Positions 1 through 9,122 of a DNA stretch of 42,176 nt are shown piece after piece. How positions within the stretch are numbered: the stretch's first letter is position 1; every line of letters begins with the position of its first letter. A program made the translations under genes and the position numbers. This stretch comes from JBFHDX01 sp041584475 (GTDB lineage: Bacteria; Pseudomonadota; Alphaproteobacteria; UBA8366; JADFVY01). The DNA lies in the NCBI GenBank assembly GCA_041584475.1, contig JBFHDX010000022.1, positions 1 to 42,176 on the forward strand, in the 5' to 3' direction. The notes below the pieces were generated by a model. The model searched no databases, was not told the DNA's origin, and saw only the letters and a program-made list of their open reading frames with translations.

Positions 1-1
1 C

Positions 2-1312
2 ATCTACTACCTGGCGCCGTGGCTGCGCTGGGATCGCGGTCCCGACGCGCCCGACCAGGCGCTGCTGATCGACATGCCGTCGCGCCGCGCCTATTTCTTC
101 GGCCTCGAGATCTGGCCGCAGGAGGTCTACTACCTGACCGGACTGCTGATCCTCGGGGCGATCGGCCTGTTTCTGGTCACCTCGCTGTTCGGCCGCGTGT
201 GGTGCGGCTTCGCCTGCCCGCAGACGGTGTGGACGGATCTGTTCATGTGGGTCGAACGGCTCGTGGAGGGCGACCGCAACGCCCGCATGCGCCTCGACAG
301 GGGGTCGACGACCGTCGGCAAGGCGGCGCGGAAGGTTGCCAAGCACGCGATCTGGATCGCCATCGCGGCGCTGACCGGCGGCGCCTGGGTCATGTATTTC
401 ACGGACGCCCCAACGCTCGTCGGGGACATCGTCCGCCTCGACGTCTCGGGCGCCGTGCTCTTCTTCATCGGCCTGTTCACCGCGACGACCTATCTGCTCG
501 GCGGCATCGCGCGTGAACAGGTCTGCACGTACATGTGCCCGTGGCCGCGCTTCCAGGCGGCGATGTTCGACGAGGATACGTTCATCGTCACCTACGAGTC
601 CTGGCGCGGCGAGCCCCGCGGCAAGCACAAGAAGGGCGACAGCTGGGAGGGGCGCGGCCACTGCGTCGACTGCCTGCAGTGCGTCAATGTCTGCCCGACC
701 GGCATCGACATCCGCCAGGGCAACCAGCTCGAATGCATCGGTTGCGGCCTGTGCATCGACGCCTGCAACCGGATCATGGACAGGGTCGGCCTGCCGCGCG
801 GCCTGATCAGGTTCGACACCGTGAGCAACCAGGCCGCGCGGCAGGCCGGCCGCAGCGCGCCGGTCCGCCTGCTGCGGCCCCGCACGCTCGTTTACGGGGG
901 CATCCTGGTGGCGGTTGCGGCGCTGATGATTTTCGGCCTCAGCACCCGTTCGACGCTCGACATCAACCTGTTGCGCGACCGCAATCCGCTGTTCGTGACG
1001 TTGTCGGACGGCGCCATCCGCAACGGCTTCACGCTGAAGATCCTCAATCGCGCGCGCGCCGAGCGCCGGTTCGCGCTGACCGTCGACGGCATCGACGGGG
1101 CGACCCTCAGCGTCGTTGGCGGCGCCTCCGACGTGGAGCGGCTGTCGCTCCCGGCGGCGCCCGACCAGGTCGAGTCCTACCGGATCTTCGTGCGCGCGCC
1201 GCGGGCGGCGCTGGCCGGCGATTCGACGCCGCTGCGTTTCGTGCTTGCGGAGGCGGTCGCCGACGGCGAGACGGTATACCAGGACAACGTCTTCCGCGGA
1301 CCGCGGCGATGA
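2..1312 (+). CDS. ccoG: Cytochrome c oxidase accessory protein CcoG/FixG (5' end outside window)
   Basis: Polytopic ferredoxin-like membrane protein needed for copper handling during cbb3-type oxidase assembly. The frame is open from base 2 with no start, so the N-terminus lies outside the window; 436 residues remain of a family usually about 480 long. Visible features are the CPQT and CTYMCPWPRFQ segments near membrane helices, and a two-cluster [4Fe-4S] ferredoxin module with CVDCLQCVNVCP followed by CIGCGLCIDACN. One further membrane helix (around YGGILVAVAALMIF) precedes a C-terminal Ig-like domain. The stop overlaps the ccoH start as ATGA, so the two are translationally coupled. The structural genes ccoNOPQ are normally just upstream and are presumably outside the window. 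Family assignment is secure. Confidence 0.96.
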   Translation: MYYLAPWLRWDRGPDAPDQALLIDMPSRRAYFFGLEIWPQEVYYLTGLLILGAIGLFLVTSLFGRVWCGFACPQTVWTDLFMWVERLVEGDRNARMRLDRGSTTVGKAARKVAKHAIWIAIAALTGGAWVMYFTDAPTLVGDIVRLDVSGAVLFFIGLFTATTYLLGGIAREQVCTYMCPWPRFQAAMFDEDTFIVTYESWRGEPRGKHKKGDSWEGRGHCVDCLQCVNVCPTGIDIRQGNQLECIGCGLCIDACNRIMDRVGLPRGLIRFDTVSNQAARQAGRSAPVRLLRPRTLVYGGILVAVAALMIFGLSTRSTLDINLLRDRNPLFVTLSDGAIRNGFTLKILNRARAERRFALTVDGIDGATLSVVGGASDVERLSLPAAPDQVESYRIFVRAPRAALAGDSTPLRFVLAEAVADGETVYQDNVFRGPRR

Positions 1313-1809
1313 GCGGGATGCGCGATTCGGCGAGCGGCCGCCGGGACGACCGCTGGATCCCGTGGCTCTTCGTCGGCTTCTTCGCGGTCGTGCTGATCGC
1401 CAACGGGACGCTCGCCTACCTGGCGACGGCCAGTTTCACCGGACTGCAGACCGACGACCACTACCGCAAGGGGCTCGCCTACAATCGCGTGCTCGCCGCG
1501 GAACGCGCGCAGTCCGCCCTTGGCTGGTCGGTGTCGGTGGACTTCACGGCGCTGGGGACCCGCGACGGACGCCTCGTCGTGCGGGCCACCGACCGTGACG
1601 GAATGCCGCTCGAAGGCGCAGCCGTGACGGCGCGCCTGATCCGCCCGACGCAGAGCGGTTACGACATGGAGATCGACCTGGCGCCCGCCGGCGGCGGGGC
1701 CTATACGGCGGACCTCGAACTGCCGCTACGCGGACAATGGGATATTCGGACGCAGATCGCGCATCGCTCGGGCACGCATCGCGCCGTCAAGCGGTTCTTG
1801 ATGCGATAA
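1309..1809 (+). CDS. ccoH: FixH/CcoH family cbb3 oxidase assembly protein
   Basis: Small 166-residue protein with one N-terminal membrane anchor (about residues 20-42, WIPWLFVGFFAVVLIANG) and a periplasmic domain. The DDHYRKGLAYN segment after the helix is the FixH hallmark. FixH/CcoH supports assembly and stability of cbb3-type cytochrome oxidase together with CcoI. The ATG at 1309 overlaps the ccoG stop by four bases, and the 3' end overlaps the first 73 bases of ccoI. Position between ccoG and ccoI is the standard fixGHIS order. Confidence 0.93.
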   Translation: MSGMRDSASGRRDDRWIPWLFVGFFAVVLIANGTLAYLATASFTGLQTDDHYRKGLAYNRVLAAERAQSALGWSVSVDFTALGTRDGRLVVRATDRDGMPLEGAAVTARLIRPTQSGYDMEIDLAPAGGGAYTADLELPLRGQWDIRTQIAHRSGTHRAVKRFLMR

Positions 1810-4154
1810 AGGCCTGCCGCCATTGCGGCGAGCCCGTCGGCGATGCGTCCGACGGTTCGTTCTGCTGTCCCGGCTGCGCCGTGGCCTTCGAGACGGTGCG
1901 CGGGCTGGGCCTCGAGGCCTATTACCGGCGGCGGGTCCTCGATCCCGCGGTGCGGCCGATGCGGCCCGATGCCGAGCCGCCGCGCATCGACCTCGCATCG
2001 TACACGAGCACGGCGCCCGACGGCACGTCGAGCCTGACGCTCGCCGTCGACGGGCTGCATTGCGCCGCCTGCGTCTGGTTGATCGAGTCGGTCCTGGCGC
2101 GCGAGACGGGCGTCGTCGCGGCGCGCGTCAACATGTCGACGCGGCGGCTGCGGCTCGCCTGGCGGACCGGCGAGGCCGACCCGCAGTCGCTGGTGCGCCG
2201 CGTCACCGACCTCGGCTACCGGCTGACGCCGTTCGACGCGGCCGCCGTCGACGATGCCGCGACGCGCCGCGAGCAGGGTCTGCTGCGGGCGATGGCGGTC
2301 GCCGGCTTTGCCGCCGCCAACGTGATGCTGCTCTCGGTTTCGGTCTGGGCCGGACATGTGCAGGACATGGGACCCGCGACCCGCGACCTGATGCACTGGA
2401 TCTCTGCGGTGATCGCGCTGCCGGCGATCGCCTATGCCGGGCAGCCCTTCTTCCGGCCTGCCTTGGCCGCCCTGTCGGCCGGACGCGTCAACATGGACGT
2501 GCCGATTTCGCTGGCGGTGATCCTGGCCGCCGGCATGAGCGTCCTGCAGACCGCGACAAGCCAGCCCGACGCCTATTTCGATTCCGCCGTCACCCTGCTG
2601 TTCTTCCTGCTGGTCGGCCGCTATCTCGATGCCCGCGCTCGCGGGCGCGCGCGGAACGTGGCCGCGAACCTGCTCGCCCTGCAGGCGCGGGCGGTGTCGG
2701 TGGTGGGCGCGGACGGCCGGGTGCAGGTCGTCGCGCCGGCCGCGGTGCGTCCGGGCATGACCGTGCTCGTTGCCCCCGGCCAGCGGGTCCCGGTCGACGG
2801 GCGGGTCAGCGCCGGCGAGTCGGATCTCGATACCGCGCCGATCACCGGCGAAGCGGTGCCCGACGCGGTGCGGCCGGGCGCCAGCGTCTTCGCCGGGACC
2901 GTCAACCTGTCGGGCGCGCTCCGCGTCAGCGTCGAGGCGGCGGGCGAGGACACGGTGCTCGCCGAGATCGCGCGGCTCATGGAGACCGCCGAGCAGGGGC
3001 GCGCGCGCCACGTCGCGCTCGCCGACCGCGTCGCGCGGCTTTACGCCCCCGTGGTCCACGGCCTGGCCCTGATCACTTTCGCGGCATGGCTGCTCGTGCT
3101 CGACGCGGCGTGGCAGCAGGCCTTGCTCTATGCGATCGCGGTCCTGATCATCACCTGCCCCTGCGCGCTCGCCCTGGCGATCCCGGCGGTGCAGGTCGTC
3201 GCCGCGGGCCGGCTGCTGCGCAATGGTATCCTCGCCAAGTCGGAAACCGCGCTCGAGCGGCTGGCGACAGTGGATACGGTCGTCTTCGACAAGACCGGAA
3301 CCCTGACCGAAGGCGATCTGGAACTGGTGCGCGACGGCGGCTGTTCGCCGGAGGATCTGGCACTGGCCGCGGGTCTGGCTGCCGCGAGCCGGCACCCCTT
3401 GGCGCGTGCCCTCGTCAGGGCGCACGGCGATGCAAGGCCGGCCGACGGTGTCGAGGAGGTCGCCGGTTGCGGGCTGGTGTGCGGCGGCGTCAGGCTCGGC
3501 AGCGCCACATGGTGCGGTGCCGGTCCGTCGGAGGCGGCCGACGGCCCCGAACTCTGGCTCGCCCGGCCGCACCGCGCCGCCGTCCGCTTTCTGTTCCGCG
3601 ACACGCCGCGCCGCGACGCGGAGCGCGTCATCGACGATCTCGGCCGTTGCGGCATGCGGGTGGAGCTCCTGTCCGGCGACCGGCCGGTTGCTGTCGGGGC
3701 CCTGGCGGGGCGGCTCGGCATCGCGCACTGGCGTGGCGGCTGCACGCCGGCAGAGAAGGCGGCGAGGCTCGACGAACTCGCGGCTGCCGGTCGCCGCGTC
3801 CTGATGGTCGGCGACGGCATCAACGACACCCCGGCCCTGGCCCACGCGCAGGTCTCGATGTCGCCGGCCACGGCGGCGGAGATCGCGCAGAATGCCGCCG
3901 ATCTCGTGTTCCAGGGTGACCGGCTCGCCCCGGTGGCCGAGGCGCTCGGCGTGGCGCGTCGGGCCAACCGGCTGGTGCTGCAGAATCTGGCGCTGGCGCT
4001 GACCTATAATGTCGTTATGATTCCGCTCGCCATGGCCGGATTCGTGACGCCCCTGTTCGCCGCGGCGGCGATGTCCACGTCTTCGCTGCTGGTCGTCGCG
4101 AACGCGCTGCGCCTCGGATGGCCCCGGCTCGCCGCAGGAGCAGCGATTCGATGA
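1737..4154 (+). CDS. ccoI: Copper-translocating P1B-type ATPase FixI/CcoI
   Basis: 805-residue heavy-metal P-type ATPase exporting copper for cbb3 oxidase maturation. In order: an N-terminal Cys-rich metal-binding segment (C27, C30, C43, C44, C47, as in CRHC...CCPGC), an HMA domain with CAAC at 109-112, membrane helices with the CPC transport motif at 474-476, the phosphorylation motif DKTGT beginning at D518, and GDGIND at 692-697. The N-terminal Cys cluster plus HMA matches the CcoI/FixI subgroup rather than generic CopA. The only reasonable start in frame is the ATG at 1737, which lies inside ccoH; the 73-base overlap is longer than usual but the reading frame there looks genuine. The stop overlaps ccoS as ATGA. 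Confidence 0.95.
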   Translation: MGYSDADRASLGHASRRQAVLDAIKACRHCGEPVGDASDGSFCCPGCAVAFETVRGLGLEAYYRRRVLDPAVRPMRPDAEPPRIDLASYTSTAPDGTSSLTLAVDGLHCAACVWLIESVLARETGVVAARVNMSTRRLRLAWRTGEADPQSLVRRVTDLGYRLTPFDAAAVDDAATRREQGLLRAMAVAGFAAANVMLLSVSVWAGHVQDMGPATRDLMHWISAVIALPAIAYAGQPFFRPALAALSAGRVNMDVPISLAVILAAGMSVLQTATSQPDAYFDSAVTLLFFLLVGRYLDARARGRARNVAANLLALQARAVSVVGADGRVQVVAPAAVRPGMTVLVAPGQRVPVDGRVSAGESDLDTAPITGEAVPDAVRPGASVFAGTVNLSGALRVSVEAAGEDTVLAEIARLMETAEQGRARHVALADRVARLYAPVVHGLALITFAAWLLVLDAAWQQALLYAIAVLIITCPCALALAIPAVQVVAAGRLLRNGILAKSETALERLATVDTVVFDKTGTLTEGDLELVRDGGCSPEDLALAAGLAAASRHPLARALVRAHGDARPADGVEEVAGCGLVCGGVRLGSATWCGAGPSEAADGPELWLARPHRAAVRFLFRDTPRRDAERVIDDLGRCGMRVELLSGDRPVAVGALAGRLGIAHWRGGCTPAEKAARLDELAAAGRRVLMVGDGINDTPALAHAQVSMSPATAAEIAQNAADLVFQGDRLAPVAEALGVARRANRLVLQNLALALTYNVVMIPLAMAGFVTPLFAAAAMSTSSLLVVANALRLGWPRLAAGAAIR

Positions 4155-4312
4155 GCGCGCTGCTCTACCTGATACCGATCGCGGTCCTGCTCGGCCTGGC
4201 CGGGCTCGTCGCATTTCTCTGGGCGCTGCGTTCCGGCCAGTTCGACGATCTCGACGGCGCCGCCAGCCGCATCCTGTTCGACGACGAACCGCCGGATCGC
4301 CGCTCCGAGTGA
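4151..4312 (+). CDS. ccoS: cbb3-type oxidase maturation protein CcoS
   Basis: 53-residue one-helix membrane protein: a hydrophobic segment at about residues 4-25, then ALRSGQFDDLDGAASRILFD, the CcoS signature. CcoS is required for cofactor insertion into the cbb3 oxidase catalytic subunit. The ATG at 4151 overlaps the ccoI stop by four bases, completing the ccoGHIS operon. An upstream in-frame ATG at 4118 would add residues coded inside ccoI and is unlikely. Confidence 0.93.
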   Translation: MSALLYLIPIAVLLGLAGLVAFLWALRSGQFDDLDGAASRILFDDEPPDRRSE

Positions 4313-4411
4313 TTCCCCCCTCACCGCGTGTGGCCAAAAGCCGCTTGCCTCGCATGAGAAACCGCGTCAGACTCAATCGCAGCGCGTGTGAGCAAATAAC
4401 CTGTCGGCGGG

Positions 4412-5149
4412 ATGGGAAGCGAGAAACTAAAACCGGAAGCGGACGGCGACATCATACGCCGGCTCAGTCCCTGCGCCGCGTGCGAGGTGCGGGACATGGC
4501 GTTCTGCGGCGTGCTCGAGGCCGATGAAATACCGCGGCTGTTGGCCATCGTCTCGACGATCAAGGTGGACTCCCACCAGCCGATCATCGACGAGGGGGAG
4601 CCGGCCGACTACCTCTTCAACGTCACCAGCGGCGCCGTGAAGCTCTACAAGCTGCTGCCGGACGGGCGGCGGCAGATCACCGGATTCCTGTTCGAGGGCG
4701 ATTTCCTCGGGATCGCCATGAATGAGCGTTACGCCTACAGCGCCGAGGCCGTCGACAAGGTAAGCCTGTGCCGTTTCCCGCGACGCAAGCTGGAGAGCCT
4801 GCTCGACGAGCTGCCCCGGCTCGAGAAACGCCTCCTCGGCATGGCCTCGAACGAGCTCGTCCAGGCGCAGGACCAGATCCTCCTGCTCGGCCGCAAGACG
4901 GCGCAGGAAAAGATCGTCTCGTTCCTGCTGGCCCTGTCGGCCAGGGCGGTCAAGCGGGGCGGGCCGGCATCGCCGATTTCGCTGCCGATGGGCCGCGCCG
5001 ATATCGCCGATTATCTCGGGCTGACCACCGAGACCGTCAGCCGCACGATCACCAACCTCAAGCGCGACGGCTACATCCGGCTGCTGCCGGGCGGTCAGGT
5101 CGAGTTGCCCAATCTCCCGGCGCTGCGGGATCTCGCCGACGGATCGTGA
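4412..5149 (+). CDS. Crp/Fnr-family oxygen-responsive regulator (FnrN-like)
   Basis: 245-residue transcription factor. The N-terminus has CAACEVRDMAFC (C21, C24, C32), the Cys-X2-Cys-X7-Cys arrangement of FnrN-type proteins, and a fourth cysteine at C120 (SLCRF). This suggests an oxygen-labile [4Fe-4S] cluster, unlike FixK, which lacks these cysteines. A cyclic-nucleotide-like beta-barrel follows, then a helix-turn-helix at about 193-221 whose recognition helix has E207, S210 and R211, the FNR-box reading residues. It lies 99 bases after ccoS, fitting control of cbb3 oxidase under low oxygen. No TTGAT-N4-ATCAA box is visible in that gap. The ribosome site is poor: GGCGGG abuts the ATG. The stop overlaps the next gene's GTG. 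Confidence 0.9.
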   Translation: MGSEKLKPEADGDIIRRLSPCAACEVRDMAFCGVLEADEIPRLLAIVSTIKVDSHQPIIDEGEPADYLFNVTSGAVKLYKLLPDGRRQITGFLFEGDFLGIAMNERYAYSAEAVDKVSLCRFPRRKLESLLDELPRLEKRLLGMASNELVQAQDQILLLGRKTAQEKIVSFLLALSARAVKRGGPASPISLPMGRADIADYLGLTTETVSRTITNLKRDGYIRLLPGGQVELPNLPALRDLADGS

Positions 5150-6441
5150 CGGCGCGCCCGCGCAAGGATCGGATATTCGACCGGATCGACGCGGCGCGCG
5201 ACGAGCTTGTCGCGCTGACGCAGGCACTCGTCCGGATGCCGACGGTGAACCCGCCCGGCGACGCCTACACGGAATGCTGCGAGCTGATCGGCGACCGTCT
5301 TCGGGTGCCCGGCTTCGCCGTGCGGTACCTGCGCGCGGAAGGCGGCGTCGGCGATAGCGCGCGCTATCCGCGCACCAACGTCGTCTGCCGTATCGAAGGG
5401 TCGCGGCCCGGCCCCTGCGTTCATTTCAACGGCCATATCGACGTCGTAGCGGCCGGCGAGGGCTGGAGCGTCGACCCCTTCGCCGGCGAGCTTCGCGACG
5501 GCAGGGTATACGGCCGCGGCGCCTGCGACATGAAAGGCGGACTCGCGGCCGCCATCATCGCCGTCGAGGCGCTGCTCGCCGAATGGCGCGACTTCCCCGG
5601 GGCGCTCGAGGTCTCGGGCACGGTGGACGAGGAAACGGGCGGTTATGCGGGCGTCGCGTGGCTCGCCGAGCGCGGTTATTTCTCGCGGCCGCGTGTCGAC
5701 TACGTGATCATACCGGAACCACTCAACAAGGATTGCGTCTGCCTCGGCCATCGCGGCGTGTGGTGGGCCGAGATCGAGATCAAGGGCCGCACCGCGCACG
5801 GCTCGATGCCGTTCCTCGGCGTCTCCGCGATCCGCGGCGCCGCGGCGTTTCTCGCCAAGGTGGAGCGGGATCTCCAGCCGCGGCTCAACCAGCGCCGGAC
5901 GGCGATGCCGGTGATTCCCGATGAGGCGCGGCTCTCCACCGTCAATGTCAATTCGATCCACGGCGGCCAGGCCGAGGGTCATGACGGCTTTCCGGCCGCG
6001 CTCGTCGCGGACAGCTGCCGCATCGTCGTGGATCGCCGCTTCCTGATCGAGGAAACACTCGACCAGGTCCGCGACGAGATCGCCGATCTGCTCGCGGCGG
6101 TCCGGCGCGAGCATCCCGGGCTGCGCTGCGACCTGCGCGACCTGTGGGCGGTCGAGCCGACGATGACGGACCCGAAATCGCCGCTCGTTCGCGCACTGGG
6201 CAGGGGTGTCGAGGACGTGCTCGGCCGCCCGCCGAAGCACGTCGCCTCGCCCGGCACCTACGACCAGAAGCACGTGCAGCGCGTCGGCCAGCTGCAGGAC
6301 TGCGTCGCCTACGGGCCGGGGATTCTCGACCTGGCGCACCAGCCCGACGAATATGTCGGCATCGACGACATGGTGCAGTCGGCCAAGGTGATGGCGGCGG
6401 CGGCCGTCGACCTGCTGTCCGGCGCCGGGGCGTCGACGTGA
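5146..6441 (+). CDS. M20-family metallopeptidase/deacylase (ArgE/DapE-like)
   Basis: 431-residue zinc hydrolase of the ArgE/DapE/carboxypeptidase G2 family, cleaving N-acyl amino acids or small peptides. The GTG at 5146 overlaps the fnr stop (GTGA). Expected dinuclear-zinc residues are present: H97 (NGHIDV), D128 (GACDMKGG), the catalytic and ligand glutamates E162 and E163 (DEETGG), and a late histidine in LAHQPDEY. A dimerisation insert lies between the two halves of the catalytic domain. The exact substrate cannot be told; the sequence is not an obvious ArgE or DapE orthologue. It is coupled to the downstream P1-family peptidase, suggesting joint processing of peptides or amides. Confidence 0.88.
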   Translation: MTARPRKDRIFDRIDAARDELVALTQALVRMPTVNPPGDAYTECCELIGDRLRVPGFAVRYLRAEGGVGDSARYPRTNVVCRIEGSRPGPCVHFNGHIDVVAAGEGWSVDPFAGELRDGRVYGRGACDMKGGLAAAIIAVEALLAEWRDFPGALEVSGTVDEETGGYAGVAWLAERGYFSRPRVDYVIIPEPLNKDCVCLGHRGVWWAEIEIKGRTAHGSMPFLGVSAIRGAAAFLAKVERDLQPRLNQRRTAMPVIPDEARLSTVNVNSIHGGQAEGHDGFPAALVADSCRIVVDRRFLIEETLDQVRDEIADLLAAVRREHPGLRCDLRDLWAVEPTMTDPKSPLVRALGRGVEDVLGRPPKHVASPGTYDQKHVQRVGQLQDCVAYGPGILDLAHQPDEYVGIDDMVQSAKVMAAAAVDLLSGAGAST

Positions 6442-7427
6442 TCCGGCCCGGCGGGCGAAACCGGATCACCGACGTGCCCGGCATCCGGGTCGGCAATGCG
6501 GACAGCCGCGACCACCTGACCGGCGTGACCGTGGTCCTGCCCGACCGGCCGGCGATCGCCGCGGTCGACGTGCGCGGCGGCGGGCCGGGCACGCACGAGA
6601 CGGATGCGCTCGCGCCGGCCGCCCTCGTCGAGCACGTCGACGCGATCGTTCTGTCCGGCGGGTCCGCCTTCGGCCTCGACGCGGCGTCCGGCGTCATGTC
6701 CTGGCTGTCCAGGCGGCGCCGCGGCTTTCCGGTCGGCGATGTGCGCGTGCCGATCGTGCCGGCGGCGATCCTGTTCGACCTGCTCAACGGCGGCAACAAG
6801 GACTGGGGCGAGCGGCCGCCGTACCGGGACCTCGGCGTCGCCGCCTGCGATGCCGCCGCGGCGGACTTCGCGCTGGGCAACGCGGGGGCCGGCATGGGGG
6901 CGACGGCCGGTTCGCTCAAGGGCGGGCTCGGCAGCGCCTCGGCGGCCGACGACGACGGTCTCGCCGTCGGGGCAATCGCCGCGGTGAATCCAGCGGGATC
7001 GGTCGTGATGCCGGGCCAGTCGGCTCTCTGGGCCTGGGCGCTGGAGCAGGATGGCGAGCTCGGCGGGCAGGCGCCGCCGCAACGCGCCGTGACGCTCGAG
7101 CCCGATCTGCCGGAGGTGGTCGACACCGCGACCAACACCACGCTCGTCGTCGTCGCCGTCGGCGCCGCGCTGACGCGCGCGCAGGCGCAGCGCGTCGCGA
7201 TCATGGCGCAGGACGGTGTCGCCCGCGCCGTGCGCCCGGCGCATACGCCGTTCGACGGCGATACGGTGTTCGTGCTCTCGACCGGCGCCGGGCCGGCGCC
7301 CGGCCCGGCATCGCTGGCACGTATCGGCGCCATCGCCGCCGACTGCACCGCCCGCGCCATCGCCCGCGGCGTCTTCGAGGCGGAGCCGGTCGGCCGCTGG
7401 CCGTCCTATCGTTCCCGGCACGGGTGA
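6438..7427 (+). CDS. P1/S58-family peptidase (DmpA-like aminopeptidase)
   Basis: 329-residue protein of the DmpA/BapA (S58) family, N-terminal nucleophile enzymes that self-cleave and act on D-amino-acid amides or beta-peptides. The start region reads ITDVPGIRVGN, the family signature, followed by LSGGSAFGLDAASGV and GNAGAGMGATAG. The segment KGGLGSAS aligns with the autoprocessing site, so cleavage between G165 and S166 with S166 as nucleophile is inferred. The GTG at 6438 overlaps the M20 stop (GTGA). It is cytoplasmic, as no signal peptide is visible. The peptide-type ABC importer downstream suggests that imported small peptides are its substrates. Confidence 0.87.
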   Translation: MIRPGGRNRITDVPGIRVGNADSRDHLTGVTVVLPDRPAIAAVDVRGGGPGTHETDALAPAALVEHVDAIVLSGGSAFGLDAASGVMSWLSRRRRGFPVGDVRVPIVPAAILFDLLNGGNKDWGERPPYRDLGVAACDAAAADFALGNAGAGMGATAGSLKGGLGSASAADDDGLAVGAIAAVNPAGSVVMPGQSALWAWALEQDGELGGQAPPQRAVTLEPDLPEVVDTATNTTLVVVAVGAALTRAQAQRVAIMAQDGVARAVRPAHTPFDGDTVFVLSTGAGPAPGPASLARIGAIAADCTARAIARGVFEAEPVGRWPSYRSRHG

Positions 7428-7443
7428 CCCCGCCGCCGATCAA

Positions 7444-7472
7444 TTGTCGACCCGGCGGGCGGTTGCTATGCT
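7444..7472 (+). promoter_or_regulatory. Candidate sigma-70-type promoter for the ABC importer
   Basis: TTGTCG at 7444-7449 and TATGCT at 7467-7472 are separated by 17 bases and lie about 60 bases before the binding-protein ATG, in the only gap between the P1 peptidase and that gene. Each hexamer matches four of six consensus positions. Read by eye only. Confidence 0.5.
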
Positions 7473-7530
7473 CGCAGCCGCAATCAGCCCGGCTGGAACC
7501 GGGCGCACAACGAAGGACAGGGGATTGGAC

Positions 7531-9003
7531 ATGCGCAAGGTTCTGATCGCGCTTGCCGCGCTGGTTTTCGCGCCGGTTTCGGCCGACGCGGCGAGAGACA
7601 GGCTGGTGCTCGGCATGCCGCTCGAGCCGCCGCACCTGGATCCGACCGCCGGGGCGGCCGCGGCCATCGACGAAGTCGTCTACGCCAACCTGTTCGAGGG
7701 CCTCACCCGGATCGACGAGAACGGTACCGTGCGGCCGGCCCTGGCGGCGCGCTGGACGATCTCGGACGATGGCCTGATCTATAGCTTCACGCTGCGCGAA
7801 GGGGCCGTCTTCCACGACGGCACCACCCTCGATTCCGCCGCCGTCAAATTCTCGCTCGATCGCGCCCGCGCCGCGGACTCCACGAACGCTCAGAAGGGCC
7901 TGTTCGAGCCGATCGACTCGGTCGAGACGCCCGACGCGCAAACCGTCGTCGTCCGGCTGACGCGGCCGGAAGGGCTCCTTCTCTGGAACCTCGGCTGGGG
8001 CGATGCCGTGATCGTTGCGCCCGAAAGCGCGGAGACCAACAAGACGCGGCCGATCGGCACGGGCCCGTTCCGCTTCGTCGAATGGCGCAAGGGCGACAGC
8101 GTCACGCTCGAGCGGCGCGACGACTATTGGGGTCCGGCGCCGGCGCTGAAGACGGTCGTCTTCAAGTTCGTCTCCGACCCGTCGGCCCAGGTCGCGGCCC
8201 TGCTGGCCGGCGATATCGATGCCATCCCCAACGTCGGCGCCCCGGAGAGTCTCGAGCGCTTCAAGGCGGATTCGCGGTTCGCGGTGCGCGTCGGCTCGAC
8301 CGAGGGCGAGACGATCCTGGCGATCAATTCGCGCCGCAAGCCGCTCGACGATATTCGCGTGCGGCGCGCGATCAGCCACGCGATCGACCGCCGGGCGATC
8401 ATCGACGGCGCCATGTTCGGCTACGGGACGCCGATCGGATCGCATTTCGCGCCCCATCACCCGGCCTACGTGAACCTTACCGGCCTGTACCCGTACGACC
8501 CGGCGAAGGCCAAGGCGCTGCTCGCCGAGGCCGGCCACGCGGACGGATTCGACGCGGTCATGAAGCTGCCGCCACCGTCCTATGCGCGGCGCGGCGGCGA
8601 GATCATCGCGGCCCAGCTTGCCGAGGTCGGCATCCGGGTCGAGATCGTGCCCGTCGAATGGGCGCAGTGGCTGGCGGAGGTGTTCAAGAACGGGCACCAG
8701 TTCGACTTCACGATCGTTTCGCACACCGAACCGCTCGACATCGGCATCTACGCCCGCGACGACTATTATTTCGGCTATGCCTCGGACCGCTTCAACGCGG
8801 TCATGGAGGAACTCAAGGGCACGACCGACGAAGCGGCGCGCCGCGACCTCTACGGCAAGGCACAGCGGATCATCGCCGACGATGCGGTCAACGGCTTCCT
8901 GTTTCAGCTCGCGCGCACGGGGGTTCAGCGGGCCGGACTCGAAGGCCTGTGGCTGAACGCGCCGGTACAGGCGAACGACGTGACCGGTGTGCGCTGGCGG
9001 TAG
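7531..9003 (+). CDS. ABC transporter substrate-binding protein, family 5 (peptide/opine type)
   Basis: 490-residue periplasmic binding protein of the DppA/OppA family. A signal peptide spans about residues 1-21 (MRKVLIALAALVFAPVSADA). The mature start LVLGMPLEPPHLDPT and the segments YANLFEGLTRID, GTGPFRFVEW and RRAISHAIDR are typical of SBP_bac_5. It should capture dipeptides, oligopeptides or related solutes for the permeases at 9731-11529. The ATG at 7531 is chosen because the signal peptide begins there; the frame is open further upstream without homologous content. A potassium-channel-like gene separates it from its permeases, which is unusual. Confidence 0.92.
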   Translation: MRKVLIALAALVFAPVSADAARDRLVLGMPLEPPHLDPTAGAAAAIDEVVYANLFEGLTRIDENGTVRPALAARWTISDDGLIYSFTLREGAVFHDGTTLDSAAVKFSLDRARAADSTNAQKGLFEPIDSVETPDAQTVVVRLTRPEGLLLWNLGWGDAVIVAPESAETNKTRPIGTGPFRFVEWRKGDSVTLERRDDYWGPAPALKTVVFKFVSDPSAQVAALLAGDIDAIPNVGAPESLERFKADSRFAVRVGSTEGETILAINSRRKPLDDIRVRRAISHAIDRRAIIDGAMFGYGTPIGSHFAPHHPAYVNLTGLYPYDPAKAKALLAEAGHADGFDAVMKLPPPSYARRGGEIIAAQLAEVGIRVEIVPVEWAQWLAEVFKNGHQFDFTIVSHTEPLDIGIYARDDYYFGYASDRFNAVMEELKGTTDEAARRDLYGKAQRIIADDAVNGFLFQLARTGVQRAGLEGLWLNAPVQANDVTGVRWR

Positions 9004-9122
9004 TGGCCGCAAGCGTTCGACATCCAACCCTTGGAAGCGGCGGCGCGCGGCATCCGAACGGTCGGCCCGGCGGCCCGCCGCGGTGCCGCTCTTGCGCCAC
9101 CGCCATCGCCCCGCGGTCGCGA

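Noticed and set aside
1701..4376. Long open frame on the minus strand opposite ccoI and ccoS (891 codons)
   Set aside because: Antisense shadow of GC-rich coding DNA: Arg/Gly/His-rich with no domain, and ccoI and ccoS on the other strand are certain.
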